A DNA stretch of 64,000 nt, from assembly GCA_030407315.1 (NCBI GenBank), contig JALQPE010002235.1, positions 1-64,000 on the forward strand, given 5' to 3'. Below, in pieces: positions 1 through 11,555 of this stretch; the first letter of the stretch is position 1; every line of letters starts with the position of its first letter. The notes under the pieces are model-generated. The model was given only the letters and a program-made list of their open reading frames with translations, ran no database searches and was not told the DNA's origin. A program made the position numbers and the translations under genes. Origin of the DNA: Asparagopsis taxiformis. Taxonomy: Eukaryota; Rhodophyta; Florideophyceae; Bonnemaisoniales; Bonnemaisoniaceae.

Positions 1-344
1 TCGCGTAGCGTCGCGCGTAAAAGTTCTTCCCAAGATGGCGTCGCGCTCGCAGTTCGTCGGTCTCGCGCGGGTCCGGCGGTGTCCCGTAACGTTGCGTTCG
101 CGTCGCGTCGTCGGGCGGTCGGTCTTGCGGGTCCGGCGCTTCCTGAGCGACTTGTAGACATCCCACGGGGTTTGGGCACAGCGGTGCCTACCTTCATGCC
201 CTTTGGCAATACTTGTAGACGAGTGCCAGCGTTTTGTACCTGTACTCGGAAGGGATATTTCCTTCGAACCAGCGTCTCCCGTTGGTTAAACGGAGTAGTT
301 TCTGCGCGTAGAGGTAGTCGCGGGAAACTATAATGCAGCGCCCT
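1..344 (-). pseudogene. Pol linker between protease and reverse transcriptase (gypsy remnant)
   Basis: On the minus strand around 160-250 the sequence reads NAGTRLQVLPKGMKVGTA. This matches the short conserved segment that follows the retropepsin in gypsy-type pol, where a hydrophobic strand is followed by LPKGM. A stop or frame change lies on either side, and the continuing open frame to base 1 is rich in Arg. The reverse transcriptase core is not reached. The identification rests on one motif plus its correct position after the protease, so confidence is moderate. Confidence 0.5.
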
Positions 345-810
345 TCAGCGCTCTCGTGTAACGTCGATCGCTTGCGTCGCGTTCGGCGGAATCGATGTGC
401 GGCGCGCAGCGCGAATAGCGCGAAGCTTGTGGGTGGGTCGTCTTCGCGGTCGGCGCGCGGCGCGGTTTCGTCGGCGTACGCGGAAGCATCGGGACTGGTC
501 GCCATAGCGGGTTCGCAACGCGCGCTGCGGTCCAGTGTAGATAATCTCGACTACGCGGTCGATGAAGTCCGCCCCCAGGATACATGGGACGGATAAGCGT
601 GGCATCACAAGAAGGTTTGGAGATGCGCTCGGGCACCTAGAAAAAACGCTAAGTCGCAGCGACGCGTTTGGCGCGAGGCGTCGTCCGTTCGCGTCGATAA
701 TCGCGCAGCGCAGCGTCGGCGGCGTAGGCGTGGCGCTTCCAGTCGGCACCTAGTACGTTTTCGCGAATGAGACTCGGGCCTGCGCCAGTATCAAGCACGG
801 CGGTCACCGC
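345..810 (-). pseudogene. Broken retropepsin-like aspartic protease (gypsy pol)
   Basis: The minus strand reads VTAVLDTGAGPSLI, with the catalytic DTGA encoded at 781-792, and about 60 residues on reads LSVPCILGADFIDR, the usual ILG-DF flap and second half of retroviral-type aspartic proteases. The two halves are in different frames, so there is a frameshift near 730-750. In a live element this enzyme would cut the Gag-Pol polyprotein. It lies between the gag remnant and the pol linker, in the order expected for Ty3/gypsy. It is not expected to be functional. Confidence 0.75.
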
Positions 811-1673
811 GGTGGCCGTGTGCGTGATTATACCCGACGCGGGTCTCGAGTTTGTAGTTCGCGGTAGGGGTCTGAAACAGGACCACTGTTTCGGGTGGTA
901 ACGGAGGCGGTTTTTCGCGCGGTGGTTGCGTCATCGCGCGTCGCGTATCCGTTGAGTGAGGAGGAGCCGGCCACCCGCTACGGCTCCTCGTAGGCGTTTC
1001 CCGGGTCTTCTGCAAAAACGAACCGAGTGGGGCGTGAGCTGCTCGCCGTCATGCGCGTCGTATTCGCGCGTCCGATCGTATTCGCGCTCGCGCTCGCGCT
1101 CGCGCTCACCCTCGTTTTCGCGCGTTCGCTCGTTGCCGTCGACGCGCTGTCGCTCGCTCTCGTTCGCGTCGGCGTGCGCGGACACTTCGAAGACCTGAAC
1201 GTTGCGCTGCAGGTTCAGTTCTTCGGGCGTTAGGCGCGCGTGGCTATGCATTTCGCGAATCGCGGCCTGCTGCTTGGACGTGAGCAGTGGGCAACTCACC
1301 ATCGGGTGCCCGAACTTCCTGCTAACAGGCATCGGAACGCTGCCGTGCGAGACGTGTCGGCCGGTGCCGTCTGCCTCACGATAGGTGGTGGGTAAGTCGC
1401 GCGCGGTATGTGCGCCGTGTACGGTCCCGCGCGTTCGCGTTCCCGGTCGTCGGTATGCGCAGTGCGTCGTGCGGAGGGTCGGCGGGCGAGGCGTCGCGCG
1501 AGCGTGGCGTGCGGTAATTCGACGAAGGAGTGCCAAGCGGGGTCGGACTTCGCATGGGGCTCGGAGTCGAGAACTTCCGTTCGCGCGGGGCGTGCGGTGT
1601 CGCGGCGGAGGTTGAGACGTTTGGCGATGAGAAGCCTGATGGCGGGGGGTGTGCCCCACGGTCAGAGCTTGCA

Positions 1674-3029
1674 TCATCGTGTCGTCTCGTCCTCGTCTAC
1701 GTAGAGCGCAGGCGTTCGTCGCAGTAGCGTTCGCGCGCTCGTTGTCGGCGCCATCGCTCGGTGCGTGTCCCCGTGGCTCTGCGCCATAGAGACTAGCTCT
1801 CGAAAGGTGTATCGCCGCGGGTCACGAGACAGCGCGTCCCGCACGAGGTGTTGCGCGTAGGGGCGTAGACCATCGACGAAAATAGAAAACAAGCGTTCGC
1901 TCGCTAAACGCGTCGCCGCAGCGCAGCGCTCGTCGTCGTAATCGCGTAGCGAATTGCGTTTCGGTTTCCTTCGGGTCTTGCGTTTGTTGCGCCACGTCGC
2001 GGTACGCTTGCGCAACGTCGCCTTCGCGCGCGTAGGTTAGTAAGAGCCACTGAACGGCTTCCGCGTAGCACGTAATCGAATCGACGCCCGCGCGCGCTCC
2101 TCGGAACGTTCGTCCCACGTACGTTTGGAACGTGTCGCGCGCTTCGTCGGACAGGAAAATACTTGAGAATCGGAAGCGCTGCGCCTTCGGATACGCCGGT
2201 GTCGTCGCATGCGCTCTTGAAGTACTTCAGAAAACGATAGTACCGCGATTCCGTCAGTGCCCGTGAAATTCTCTCCTTGCATCGAATGGCGCACCATCTT
2301 CGCGGTGTTGGCCAGTTCGCTCGCGATTTCCCGATTAAACGCGCGGTCCGTATTTTGCAAGCGATACGTGCGTGTACGAAAGTGCGCGCGTGAACAGCTC
2401 GTTCAACGGCTGGATCTCTACCAGCCCGGGGTGCGCGGGTCCGTCGTCGCTATTCGAGCGCGGGTGATCATCGAATGACAGGTCCTGGCGCGCCAGTTCC
2501 AGCCATCCTTCGGGGTCCGCGTCGCGCGCGTAGTTCGTCGGAGTCGCGCGCGCTGCGGTTCGCGTCCGGTTTTCGCGCGCAGGCGTTCGCGCGTTCAATA
2601 TTTGCTCCTCACGGGAGTCCATCGTAGTGACGATTAGGTTGTGGACTTGCACCCTCATCTGAGCGGTTAGTCCACGTGATTGGCCCTTGATAGCGCGGTC
2701 CACTGCAGCTCGTACTTCAGCCTGGAGCATGCATTGGAACGTAGGGTCGTCCACTACTTGTCGAACCAAGCTCGGAAGCGTTGCGGACGGCGTAGCGTGC
2801 ACGTCGGAAACGCGGAACTCGGCCTCGCGCTTCGTTGCGGCGCCATCGTCGGACGTTTGCGCGTCGTCGTCAATGCTCGCGAGCGCTTGCGTCGGTAACG
2901 GCGGCCACGGAGAAGCGGTAGGGTCAGGGATATGTGTGAAGCGACCAGGGCGTCGACTGCGTGCGTTTGCGACGCGACTGGCGGCGGTTCGGTCGGCGCG
3001 TTCGATCGCTCGGGCGCGGATGGGTCCAT
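1674..3029 (-). pseudogene. Broken gag of the gypsy-type element
   Basis: A minus-strand ATG at 3029 (MDPSAPERS) opens a Pro-rich N-terminus that shifts frame near 2940 and continues as an acidic and helical region. Further on are the capsid-like segments FTGTDGIAVLSFSEVLQ (about 2255) and ETETQFATRLRRRALRCG (about 1930), then FVDGLRPYAQHLVRD and RYTFRELVSMAQSHG (about 1740-1880). The last two resemble the end of gypsy capsids, where a short 'F-GL' helix pair precedes the nucleocapsid. At least three frame changes are needed to join these segments. From 930 to 1670 the minus strand is a low-complexity Arg/Glu-rich stretch with no clear zinc knuckle. Confidence 0.65.
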
Positions 3030-4431
3030 CGGCGCGGTTGCGTTCGATCGTCGCCTAGGGAAAAGGGAAAAAGGGATGATGGGGAAGGAGAAAGGGGAAT
3101 TCGGCGCGCGTCAAAATCTCGCGTCGGTGCGTCGAAAAATTGGCAAGTAGAAAGGGAAGCGCTTCCCGAAAATTGTCTGCGTATCGGGCGCGCGTAGTAA
3201 GGGTGGGGACGAGTTCGCTCGCAGGAGGGCTTCTTCCTCGCTCGGAACGCGTGAAGACGGGTCTCGATCGCTCGCGAACCCAATATTTTCGGCACCGCCG
3301 AACCCGCGTTAGGGTTGCGAACTAGCGCGCGCACGCGCTGCGTCTTCAATCGCGTCGTTCCGCGCGGCGAATCGTCGTAGTAGAGGTAGGGTAGTTATAC
3401 AAACCAGAGAGGCTATAGCACCGCTTCCGGGATAGCGATACGCGCGCACGCGTCAATCGCCCTCGCTGTCGCGCACGACGAACGGATAAAGAAGAATTAG
3501 AGTAAGCGATAGGTTTGGCGTCCCGTGTTTCCCCAAGCGGAGTTTCTGTTCTTCGCTGAGTTCGCACGTCGGTTCGCGCAATTCTAGGTCGAGAGACCAG
3601 TTGTAGGACCAGCCGGGATGGCGGTCACTAAGAGAGTTCTAGAATCGCTTGCCTTGTCAGGGCGTGTTGAACCGTAACGCGCTCGTGAACTTGCGTTTCG
3701 CACGTCGCTCGGTCGCGGAGGCGATCGGGTGGTACAACGGCGGAACGCGCAGGGTCGATCGCAACACGGGATTCGCGGGCCGGCGCAAGCCGTGATCTCA
3801 GGGGGAGATCACCGAGTAAACTCGAGCTCAACACGATCCACGCAGGGGTCGTAAATCCCTGGCCTAGCGGTAGGCGACGCAACGCGCGGTCTCGCGGTGC
3901 GACGCAATTCGACAGTCGGTAAACGCGGCGCGCGCGCACGTATGTCGGCGATCGTGAGCAATCCGCACGCAACGTTGTAACGCAATCGGTCCTCGCGACG
4001 CGCTCAACGCTTGACTCGTAGCTGCGAAAGTGCTGACTGTTTATTGGTAGGGTGCGAAGCCATGCGACCACTAATAGCTAACTTACTTGGGACAGGCTGT
4101 CCCTGTGTGGCCGGCCGGCGGCGGCCGCACGCTCGCACGCAAAAAAGGGAAATATTTGGGAAAAAGACTTTCGTCATAAAAAACCCAAAAAAGGGAAATA
4201 AAGGGAAATTCGCGGAAATCGCTACACGTGGCGCGGCTCGCGGTTTCGTGGCAACGTACGCGCGCACGCGCTCGCATTGACGCTCCGTGACACGTAATCA
4301 AGGCGCCACGCGTACGCTCGCTTACTAAACTAACTCAAACGGATGCTTGCGGACTAACGTAAACGCGCGCGCTCGCATCGGTTCCATCGACCAACTTAAA
4401 TTGCACCACAGTTTTGACTGATACCCGCTTG

Positions 4432-5300
4432 CTAGAATGTGTATTTGAATCGATTCCGTGTGTTTTGATGGGTGGGAAAGGAGGGATAAGGGGTGTTCTT
4501 GGACTTAAATTTGTGTTTGTTTTGTGGGTGTGAGTTATTATTCGTATTGGTATCGGTTTGTTGGTGTGTAGATGGAGTCGGCTTCTTCGTTGGTGGGTTG
4601 CTGGAGGTTGGCGTGTTTGTTCTTGTTTGAGTTCTGGGTGTATGTGGTTGTGGTGAGTCGGCCTGTATGAGTGGGTTGGAAAATGTTACCCGCTCTGGTT
4701 TGGTATTTTTTGGTGTAGAAGGGGAAGGATTTTGTGGTATGGAGGTTTTTGATTTTTTTGAGACAGATAAGCGGAACGGTTGTGGTTTGGTAATTTGCGG
4801 GTTGTATGCTTGGGGTGGAGCTGTTGGTGTCGTAGGTGTGCCATGTTTTGTCTGTGTCTTTGTGACTTTTGTTGGTGGCATCCGGTGTGAGCGAGCTCCG
4901 TTGCATTGTGGTTGAGGCTGTGGTATGCGAGTTGTTTTGTGAGGGGCTATGGGGAGATAGTATAGATTGTTGTGGCAGGGGGCAACAGCGATTATCTGCG
5001 ATTGAGGGGGTGGCGGCTGCTTTTTTGTGATGTATGCTGCTTCTCTTTGAAAGAGAACATCATACGAAGTAGTGAGTTGACCGACCGACAACAGGGTTGT
5101 GTTGTGCAGACGGCATGTTGACTGCATGTGGTATGTAAAGTGCAGTGGTTGTGAAATGGGGAGTTGTATTGGTCCTTGGTGTGTGCTGTCTGCCGGTATG
5201 CCAGCTGCAGAGATGGATGCATAGGGCGACGGTATCATGGTGTTGTGGCGGTGTTTGGTGTGAGTTGGCGTCGCGCCGGAGTCGAGCAGATAGAGATCAG
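4432..5300 (-). pseudogene. Copia protease, pre-integrase and connector fragment
   Basis: The minus-strand frame contains LYLLDSGATPTHT (about 5240-5285). This is the DSGA catalytic site of copia-type proteases, often followed by a short His/Thr segment. It then reads LLSVGQLTTSYDVLFQ and NNLYYLPIAP, matching the protease end and the GAG-pre-integrase segment of Ty1/copia Pol. After that come about 170 residues of Thr, Pro, Asn and Lys-rich sequence resembling the spacer between integrase and reverse transcriptase. The integrase core that should lie between is missing. The frame ends at 4432. It is a dead fragment. Confidence 0.7.
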
Positions 5301-5360
5301 AGCCATTGTTTATTTCGGGGTGTATTGGAGGTGAAGAAGTGAGATGTGGAGGAAGTTCAT

Positions 5361-6489
5361 CTACTGAGGGAGGTCGGCTAGGGAATTGGTGGTATGACGT
5401 GGTTTGATGTTGGGGAGTAGAGGTAGTGTGATGTGGGTTGATGAGGGGTGTGGATGGGGGGAGGATCGAGAGGGGTGGAGGGAAGTGTGAACGACGAGTC
5501 TAGAGAGTAATTGTGGATTGTATGGGTTGTGTTGTGGCACGGTTTTTTGTAAGGAGGTGTGTCTCGTGAAGCATTCGTTCGTGTTGTGTGTCTTACTACC
5601 ATGTAGTGTGCACCACTTGCCTTTGTACCCCATTGGTGGTGGCCTGTGTTTGCTCAGCGTATAGCGCTTGTAGTGTCGTGCTTTCGTTGGCGATGAGGGT
5701 GCTGGGTGATGGGAATGGTATGTGTGACGCCTGGGCAGTGGTTCCATTGAGTACGTAGGAGTCTGGGGGCGTACAGATTGTGGTTTGGGTAAGTGAGTGC
5801 CAGTTGTGGAGGGGGTTGACGCGAAGTGACAGCCGTTGCGTTTTCGTGTTCTATTAACATTGTGAACACTAGGTCCAGCGGTGGTCTCTGGCCGCGGTGA
5901 AAGTGATGGAAATTTGCCAGTTCTCGTAACAGGGATGCAAACTCTGGAACATTGTAAAGTCCATTAAGACAAATTTTACAGTTGTTTGTTCATCTTCTAT
6001 ATGTGGGAAAGATGTTTGTAGCATAAGCTCTCGAAGTTCGGTATGCTGCGTGATGTATTCTTGTATTGGGGTGCCCGGGATATATACCAGTTGGTATGCT
6101 CGGCGGCGTAGATTTGCTTCCGAGTGTTGAGAGCTTACAGCACTGAGTTTCGTCTTGAGGTGTTGGTAGAGAACTGCTGTTGGACTTTCGAGAAGAGAGG
6201 GGCTTAAGCCACGGATTATTTCAGGGGATATGTTGGGTAGGACGAGTAGCCTGGCTAAGGCTGTCTTTTGTTGGTGGATCTTGTAATCTGTGGGGTTAGT
6301 TGGGTAAGTGGAGGCGGGTCTTGTAGGTAAGGGTGAGATCATAAAGGGTGGCATGATATTCGATAGTGCTGGTCCATTGTAGGATATTATTGGCAGAGAG
6401 AGGTGGGATGTAAAAGCGGGGAGGTAGTGGGAAGGTGTCGGATGTGCTGTCGGGGAGGGGAGAGTGGGAGATGGTTCTTGGTCGGACAT
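5361..6489 (-). pseudogene. Copia gag with zinc knuckle, frameshifted
   Basis: The frame from the ATG at 6489 to 5869 encodes 206 residues with the layout of copia Gag: an N-terminal Pro-rich lead, then LYQHLKTKLSAV, YIPGTPIQEYI and DEQTTVKFVLMDF in the positions of the capsid helices. After a frame change the sequence 5747-5361 carries CTLHGSKTHNTNEC, a knuckle with Cys-His-His-Cys ligands. The coding strand is A/C-rich. Gag forms the particle that packages element RNA. Two or more frame changes separate the pieces and the link to the protease, so the element cannot make a full polyprotein. Confidence 0.7.
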
Positions 6490-6780
6490 GGGGATGTGAC
6501 TCTCGTCGTGTTATTCGATTAGTACTTGTGCGTAAAGATCTTCTGGTAGTTGTTTGAGTTCTTGTTCAGCAGCTAATTGTCGCGATCTCGTGCGTGCGTA
6601 TTTGTGGCAACGTACGGCACGTTCGGTGAGTAGACGTAATCTTGAATTATGTTTTCCATTGCGGCGGAGTTAGTTCCTTCGAGTCGCCGCGATCATTGAT
6701 TTGCAGGTGGTGGGTGGGAGGAGAACAATTTGCACAGTGAGGTCTGGTACCATAATCTGATGTAAATGAGAAGGGTTACT

Positions 6781-6791
6781 CCTTGATACCA
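6781..6791 (-). other. Primer-binding-site-like motif of the copia element
   Basis: The minus strand reads TGGTATCAAGG. TGGTATCA is the usual start of the primer-binding site of Ty1/copia elements, which pairs with the 3' end of initiator Met-tRNA. It lies about 290 bases upstream of the gag ATG, on the correct side. The expected LTR end (CA) directly next to it is not clear, so the call is tentative. Confidence 0.45.
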
Positions 6792-6879
6792 TTTACTCCG
6801 ACGGCGCTGTTGTCCAGTGCCGGTTTAAATACCAGTGTATGTGCCTACTGTAATTGTATGTATGATTAGTATGATCATC

Positions 6880-7184
6880 CGACAATGACAACAATGCGGA
6901 TATTTCTATTCCGGTCTACACGTGGACATTGCACCGTATCTCAAGTGGGAAACTTCGACGTCATCGTCATTCCACAACCTCAACGTCAGCCCCGTCCTCT
7001 CTGCAACTCTTCAACTCTGCACGCCGCCGACTCTTCCACTATTGTATCGCCGAAACGCCCTCCGCTACTGCTTCCGTCTTCAGCTCTCCGCTTGTTCTAT
7101 TTGTTCTACTCGTCCTATTCGTTCCAACATCTTCTCTACTAACGCTCTCCTCTATCTCCACTGTCTTCACACACGCATCGCACC
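6880..7184 (+). promoter_or_regulatory. Class I promoter and leader of G1
   Basis: From about 6880 the sequence becomes homologous to the flanks of G2 and G5, and the match continues through the ATG at 7185. It holds CACGTG at 6919-6924 and CGACGTCA at 6956-6963. The latter is a one-base-changed form of the TGACGTCA found in G2 and G5. The last 150 bases are a C/T-rich leader ending in CGCACCATGG. The abrupt start of homology next to the copia remnant suggests that the retroelement, or the break that joined it, set the left end of the array. Confidence 0.55.
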
Positions 7185-10100
7185 ATGGGTAAATGCTTCT
7201 CTCGACCAAACCCTTCTGTTCCCAATCCTGCAACCTCCGATCCACCGTCTAACCAAGCTCCTGTTTCCAGCGACCCAAGCCAAACAACGCCTCAACCGAC
7301 CACCGACTCCCCCGCCGCGTCCTCCGCACCGATCACTGCACTGCCCGTCTCGCCAGCACCTCCGACGTCCTCCCCACCGTCACAGTCCTCTCCAGCCCAA
7401 TCTGCTTCTCTAGCCCCACTTGCTATCCCCCGAGTGCACGTTGTCGAAAGATCCGACTATGTCCCGTCCTTCTGCCCCCAATACTCGATCTGTCACCATC
7501 CTCCAACGCGCCCGAGAGTGTAGTGAAGCAAGCTCTTCTGTCTGAAGACCGATCGCAAAGCTCTATCGCACTTGTTGGTATGGGCGGAGCAGGGAAGACA
7601 ACCATTCTGCGCGCTCTTGGTGGTGACAGCGAGGTCAAGGACAAATACTATGATGGTGTGTGGTTTTGAGCTTGGTCACGACATTACGCTCTCCTCGTTT
7701 ATCCGTCATCTAGAAACATTTGTGAAATCGACGCTCCCAGACTTTTCAGATGATTTCATAGAAATGGCCGCCTCTGAGGACACGCACCGCACGATGATTA
7801 CTAAGCTCACGCAACGTCTAGGGACGAAACATTACCTGTTGCTTTTTGACGATGTTTGGGATGTCAATGCAAGTGTATACAACTTGGTGTGTGCAATGAA
7901 CAAAGCTGTGCAAACCAATCCTAACTCATCGTTGAAGATGCTGACATCGACAAGAAGCAGGGATATAGCTGATGGCCTTCGTACCTTTACTGTATCAATC
8001 AACCCCGAAGAATTAGACACCGACAAGACTCTCCGGCATTCTGCCACCATGCACGCATTGAAACTTCCGATGTCTCGTCACTCTCACCTCAGAACCAAGA
8101 CGCGCTGAACTGCATTATCGAAACATGTGCTGGACTACCACTTGCATTGAGTGTTGCTGGCTCTGGAGTGAGGCAGCAGATGGACCCAAGCTCGAGTGTG
8201 TGTGACAAGAGTGCTTTTGGTCTGTACTGGGAGCGATTAAAAACGAAGCCTCGACAAGTTGCTGGTGCAGAACATGGAGATGGGCACAAAGGCCTGACCA
8301 ATGCACTAGAGACGAGTGTACAGTTTCTCGAGGAGAGGTGGGAGTCGACGAAGAAGACAGAAGAACTAGATGATGAGCTCGGTGCCAGAGACATGTTTCG
8401 GTCGTTGTGCATCATGGAGAAGCAGATGACTCTGCCAGTGTGTGTGATTGAGCGATTATGGGGAGTGTGAGTGATGTGGAGGCTGGGGTGATGATGTTAT
8501 CACGAAACAGTCTGGTGTCAGAAGTTCGAGAAGAGGGCAAAGGGATAGTGGGAGTACGTGTTCACGACTTGGTGTTGGACCTAAGTGTGAAGATGTGTGA
8601 GGGAGAAGGCGGGACGATGAAGTGGCATGGGAGGCTGGTTGATTCATTCGAAATGTCAGGAAATGGGAGGACCGGGGACGGTGAGATCGAAGAAGAAGAA
8701 TGGTGGAAGCTGAAGAAGACTGAGAGCGAGAAGTATATGAGGGAGCATGTGGTTCGACACCTGCTCGAAGCTGGTCGCGTCACTGAGGCGGTAAAGTTGT
8801 TACGGATTATCGCTGGATCGAAGAGGTGAACAAGGATGAAGAGCAACCGGCGTTTCGGAAGGTAGTCACGGAGGTCGAGATGTTGCGAAAGTACCTAGAA
8901 GAAGAAGAGAAGAAGGAGAACGTGAGGAGAATAGTGCGCGATTTGGACGTGGTCATGAGGGCAATGGGGCTGTGCATGATACCGCATTGTGTGAAGAATC
9001 GAGATGAATGCACGTATCAACTATTTGGAGACTGCGAGATGTAGTGAGCGAGAGTGGAATAGTGGAGCGAATAGTAGATAGTATTGAGCGATATGGGGAG
9101 CGGCCATGGGCTCGTTGTGGGCCTGGGGTGCTGGAGAGTGGGAGGAGCTGGTTGAGGCGAGTACTGGAGCTGGAAAATGAAGGGAAATGCATGTGTGTTG
9201 GTACGGGGGGAGAAGTTATTGTGGGAGGGTGGAAAGGGAGATATGGGTGTTGGATGGAGGTGATGGGACGGTGAAGAAGACTCTAGTTCATCACGCAGGT
9301 TATCCTGTTGTGTCTGTATTTTTCGACCGCAGCACAGAGTTGATGTATTCGTGCGATCGTACCGGGCAAGTTACGATATGGAAGAATGAAGAGAAATGGC
9401 GAACGACGCAAGTGAAACCAAAAGACGAAGAATGGATCTCATGCATGCAGGTATTGCCTTCGTTGAAGAAAGTTGTTCTGGGCACTCGTGAAGGACGACT
9501 ATTAGTGATGGACATACTGAGCGGGAGCGTAGTTCAAATTGTCGCCGCATATAGTAATACAGTGAGTTCGCTGGCCATTGGAGGAAGCGAAGATGTGATG
9601 GTGTCTGCAACACTAGATAGAAAGTTCCGTGTATGGGATACGGAAAGTTTCGAGGACAACAGCACTGTGTTCGAGGAGCACACCAGTTGGGTGAACAGTA
9701 TGGCGTTGCGCGCTGATGGGAGACTACTGGCGTCAGGGTCGTGGGATGGAAGTGTTCGGGTTTGGGACGTGCAAAGTGGCGAGGAACTATGGAGATCACC
9801 GGACGGACATCGCAGTTGTGTGGAATGTGTTCTGTTCAGTGGCGATGGGCGCTTATTATATTCAGCAGTTTTATCGGAGACGAGTGTATGGCGTGTGAGC
9901 AACGATGGTCGAGAGGTGTCACTCGTGGACACTCCTCCCAGTGTGTCGCGATATTTTGTCCAATCTCTATGTCTAGGAGATGGCTCGGATTTGTTCGCCT
10001 TGGCTGGAAATGAAGTGCAAGTTTGGGATGTGCAACAAGTCGGCAACACCATCGAGTCGGTCTCTCCATTTCTTCCCGATGTGCGCAGGTTTGGTGTTTC

Positions 10101-11555
10101 GGAGGATGGGTCAACAATGTTGACGGTCAATTATCGGTCGGAATTGATGGAGATACGGAACGTGTGTGACGTGTCAGAGCGCATCGATCGCGTTATTTTC
10201 GAGTTTCACAATTTCCGAGGAGCATTATTGCCCTAAACCACTCACCGTGTCGAACGATCAGCGATTCGTCGCATATTCTCAATACCAGAGTTGTGTTGTT
10301 TACATCGTTGACAGTCAGAATGGAAATGTTTTACATTCACTCCCAGATCTTGAGGAATGGGCGCTATCGTTTGCATCCGCTGAACAGGATGAGGCATCGA
10401 ATTCTCCTAGTTCCAGTGCCCTGAGGCGGACGACAGAAGGTGACCTGGGACGGGCTATTGGGACACTGTCATTCAGTGCAGATGGAAACATTATCTCAGC
10501 TTGTGCAGCAGCAAACCGGAACCCAGATGACAAGAATCGGTCAGTCGTCCATACAAGTCTATGTCCTGGAATGTGCAGTCTGGAGAAACACTGGACGAAG
10601 CACAGCTCAACTGCGATAGTACCCCAATGAGCAATTCCGAAACCCCTCACTTGGTATGCAACTATGAGTTTGACGGATCAGGCTTCGATATTCACGAATG
10701 TAACATATCGCCAAGGCGCATCGTCTTCCATTATTGCCACCGTGGAGGGCAATGTGTTTGGAGCTCATTACATCGCCGACTCATCCCGATTACACCTTCT
10801 AACACGGGAAAGAGGTATGTTCTACATCGATCTCATAACTGACAACACCCAAATCCCACCGCGCAATGAACCTCTCCTCCTATACCTTTCCTCCCACCCC
10901 CACAACCAAACACAAGCACGGACACAGGCATCGGGGCAGATGAAGTCTACGACGTCTTCATCAGCCACGCTGGCCCCGACAAACAATTCATTGCCGAACC
11001 GTTGTTCGAAGAACTTGTCGCCAATGGTCTCAAAGTGTTTTTCGACAAGAGGGAACTACATCCCGGGCAGAATGCTCCCCAGAAAATGGACAACGCAATG
11101 GAGACAGCAAGGATAGCAGTGGTGATACTGTCACCGCAATTTGCTTGTCGCCCATGGACCATAAAAGAATTGCTGTGTTTCCTGCGACGCTTCAGGAGGT
11201 GGTGAAAGGGCTGTGATTATAATCCCTGTGTTCTATCGATTAACGCTAGAAGATTGTAGAGATGCGCTGATGATCGAGGATAAAGATGGGATCAAAGTGC
11301 TGATGACAGAGGAATTTCTGCAACGAATGGCGCGGAACAGCGAATATGGCATTGCAGACGTTGTGCAAGGCCTTCGGGAAATGAGAGGGATCACAGGAAT
11401 TGAGAATTTGGAAAATGCGACAAACCAAGCCGGAAGGAAGCGAGGCGGCGGCGAGCCGGAAGACGTTTATTGGAAGGATTGTAGAGGCTGTGATGAAAGC
11501 GATGGGGCGCATAGAAAGGGGAGAGGTAGCGGGTCCGAGTAGAGCGACAGGGTGA
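7185..11555 (+). pseudogene. G1: NB-ARC-WD40-TIR pseudogene (class I, TIR-b)
   Basis: This is a full-length family copy with all domains in order: MGKCFS N-terminus, GMGGAGK P-loop (about 7580), FDDVW Walker B (about 7845), GLPLA-type motif (about 8135), helical linker (about 8690-8770), WD40 (9200-10850) and TIR (10950-11450). Fourteen or so small indels break it. They include one- or two-base losses near 7470, 7665, 8034, 8803, 9030, 9229, 10551, 10693 and 11195, and gains near 8465, 10199 and 11430. Its 5' half is closest to G2 and its TIR is the b type of G4 and G7, so it is also a chimera. The G-rich junction near 9215-9245 carries one of the recurrent one-base losses. No intact product is possible. 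Confidence 0.85.

Larger units (their letters stand above)
1..4430 (-). mobile_element. Decayed Ty3/gypsy-type LTR retroelement, cut by window edge
   Basis: The stretch is extremely CpG-rich and reads on the minus strand as gag, then protease, then a pol linker, in the order of Ty3/gypsy elements. All three parts are broken by frameshifts. Reverse transcriptase, RNase H and integrase would lie beyond base 1 and are not in the window. Bases 3030-4430 hold no gene I can support and would be the element's leader and LTR side. A minus-strand TGGCGCC at 4302-4308 could be a primer-binding site, but the distance to gag (about 1.3 kb) is long and no LTR pair can be seen here. Base composition changes abruptly near 4430, where the copia remnant begins, so the copia element may have inserted into this one. 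Confidence 0.7.
4432..6791 (-). mobile_element. Decayed, internally deleted Ty1/copia-type retroelement
   Basis: Reading on the minus strand the order is a primer-binding-site-like motif (6791-6781), gag (6489-5869), a CCHC-type knuckle (about 5610-5650), a DSGAT protease site (about 5255) and a pre-integrase segment (about 5000-5150). A Thr/Pro/Asn-rich connector then runs to a stop at 4432. The integrase core, reverse transcriptase and RNase H are absent, so the element is internally deleted or truncated. The plus strand here is strongly G/T-rich, unlike either neighbour. The first recognisable array promoter starts about 90 bases beyond the primer-binding site, so any LTR on that side is short, lost or unrecognised. 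Confidence 0.75.

Noticed and set aside
1060..1130. CGCTCG hexanucleotide run that could look like a functional tandem repeat.
   Set aside because: It is a short low-complexity run coding alternating Arg/Glu on the minus strand inside the gypsy remnant.
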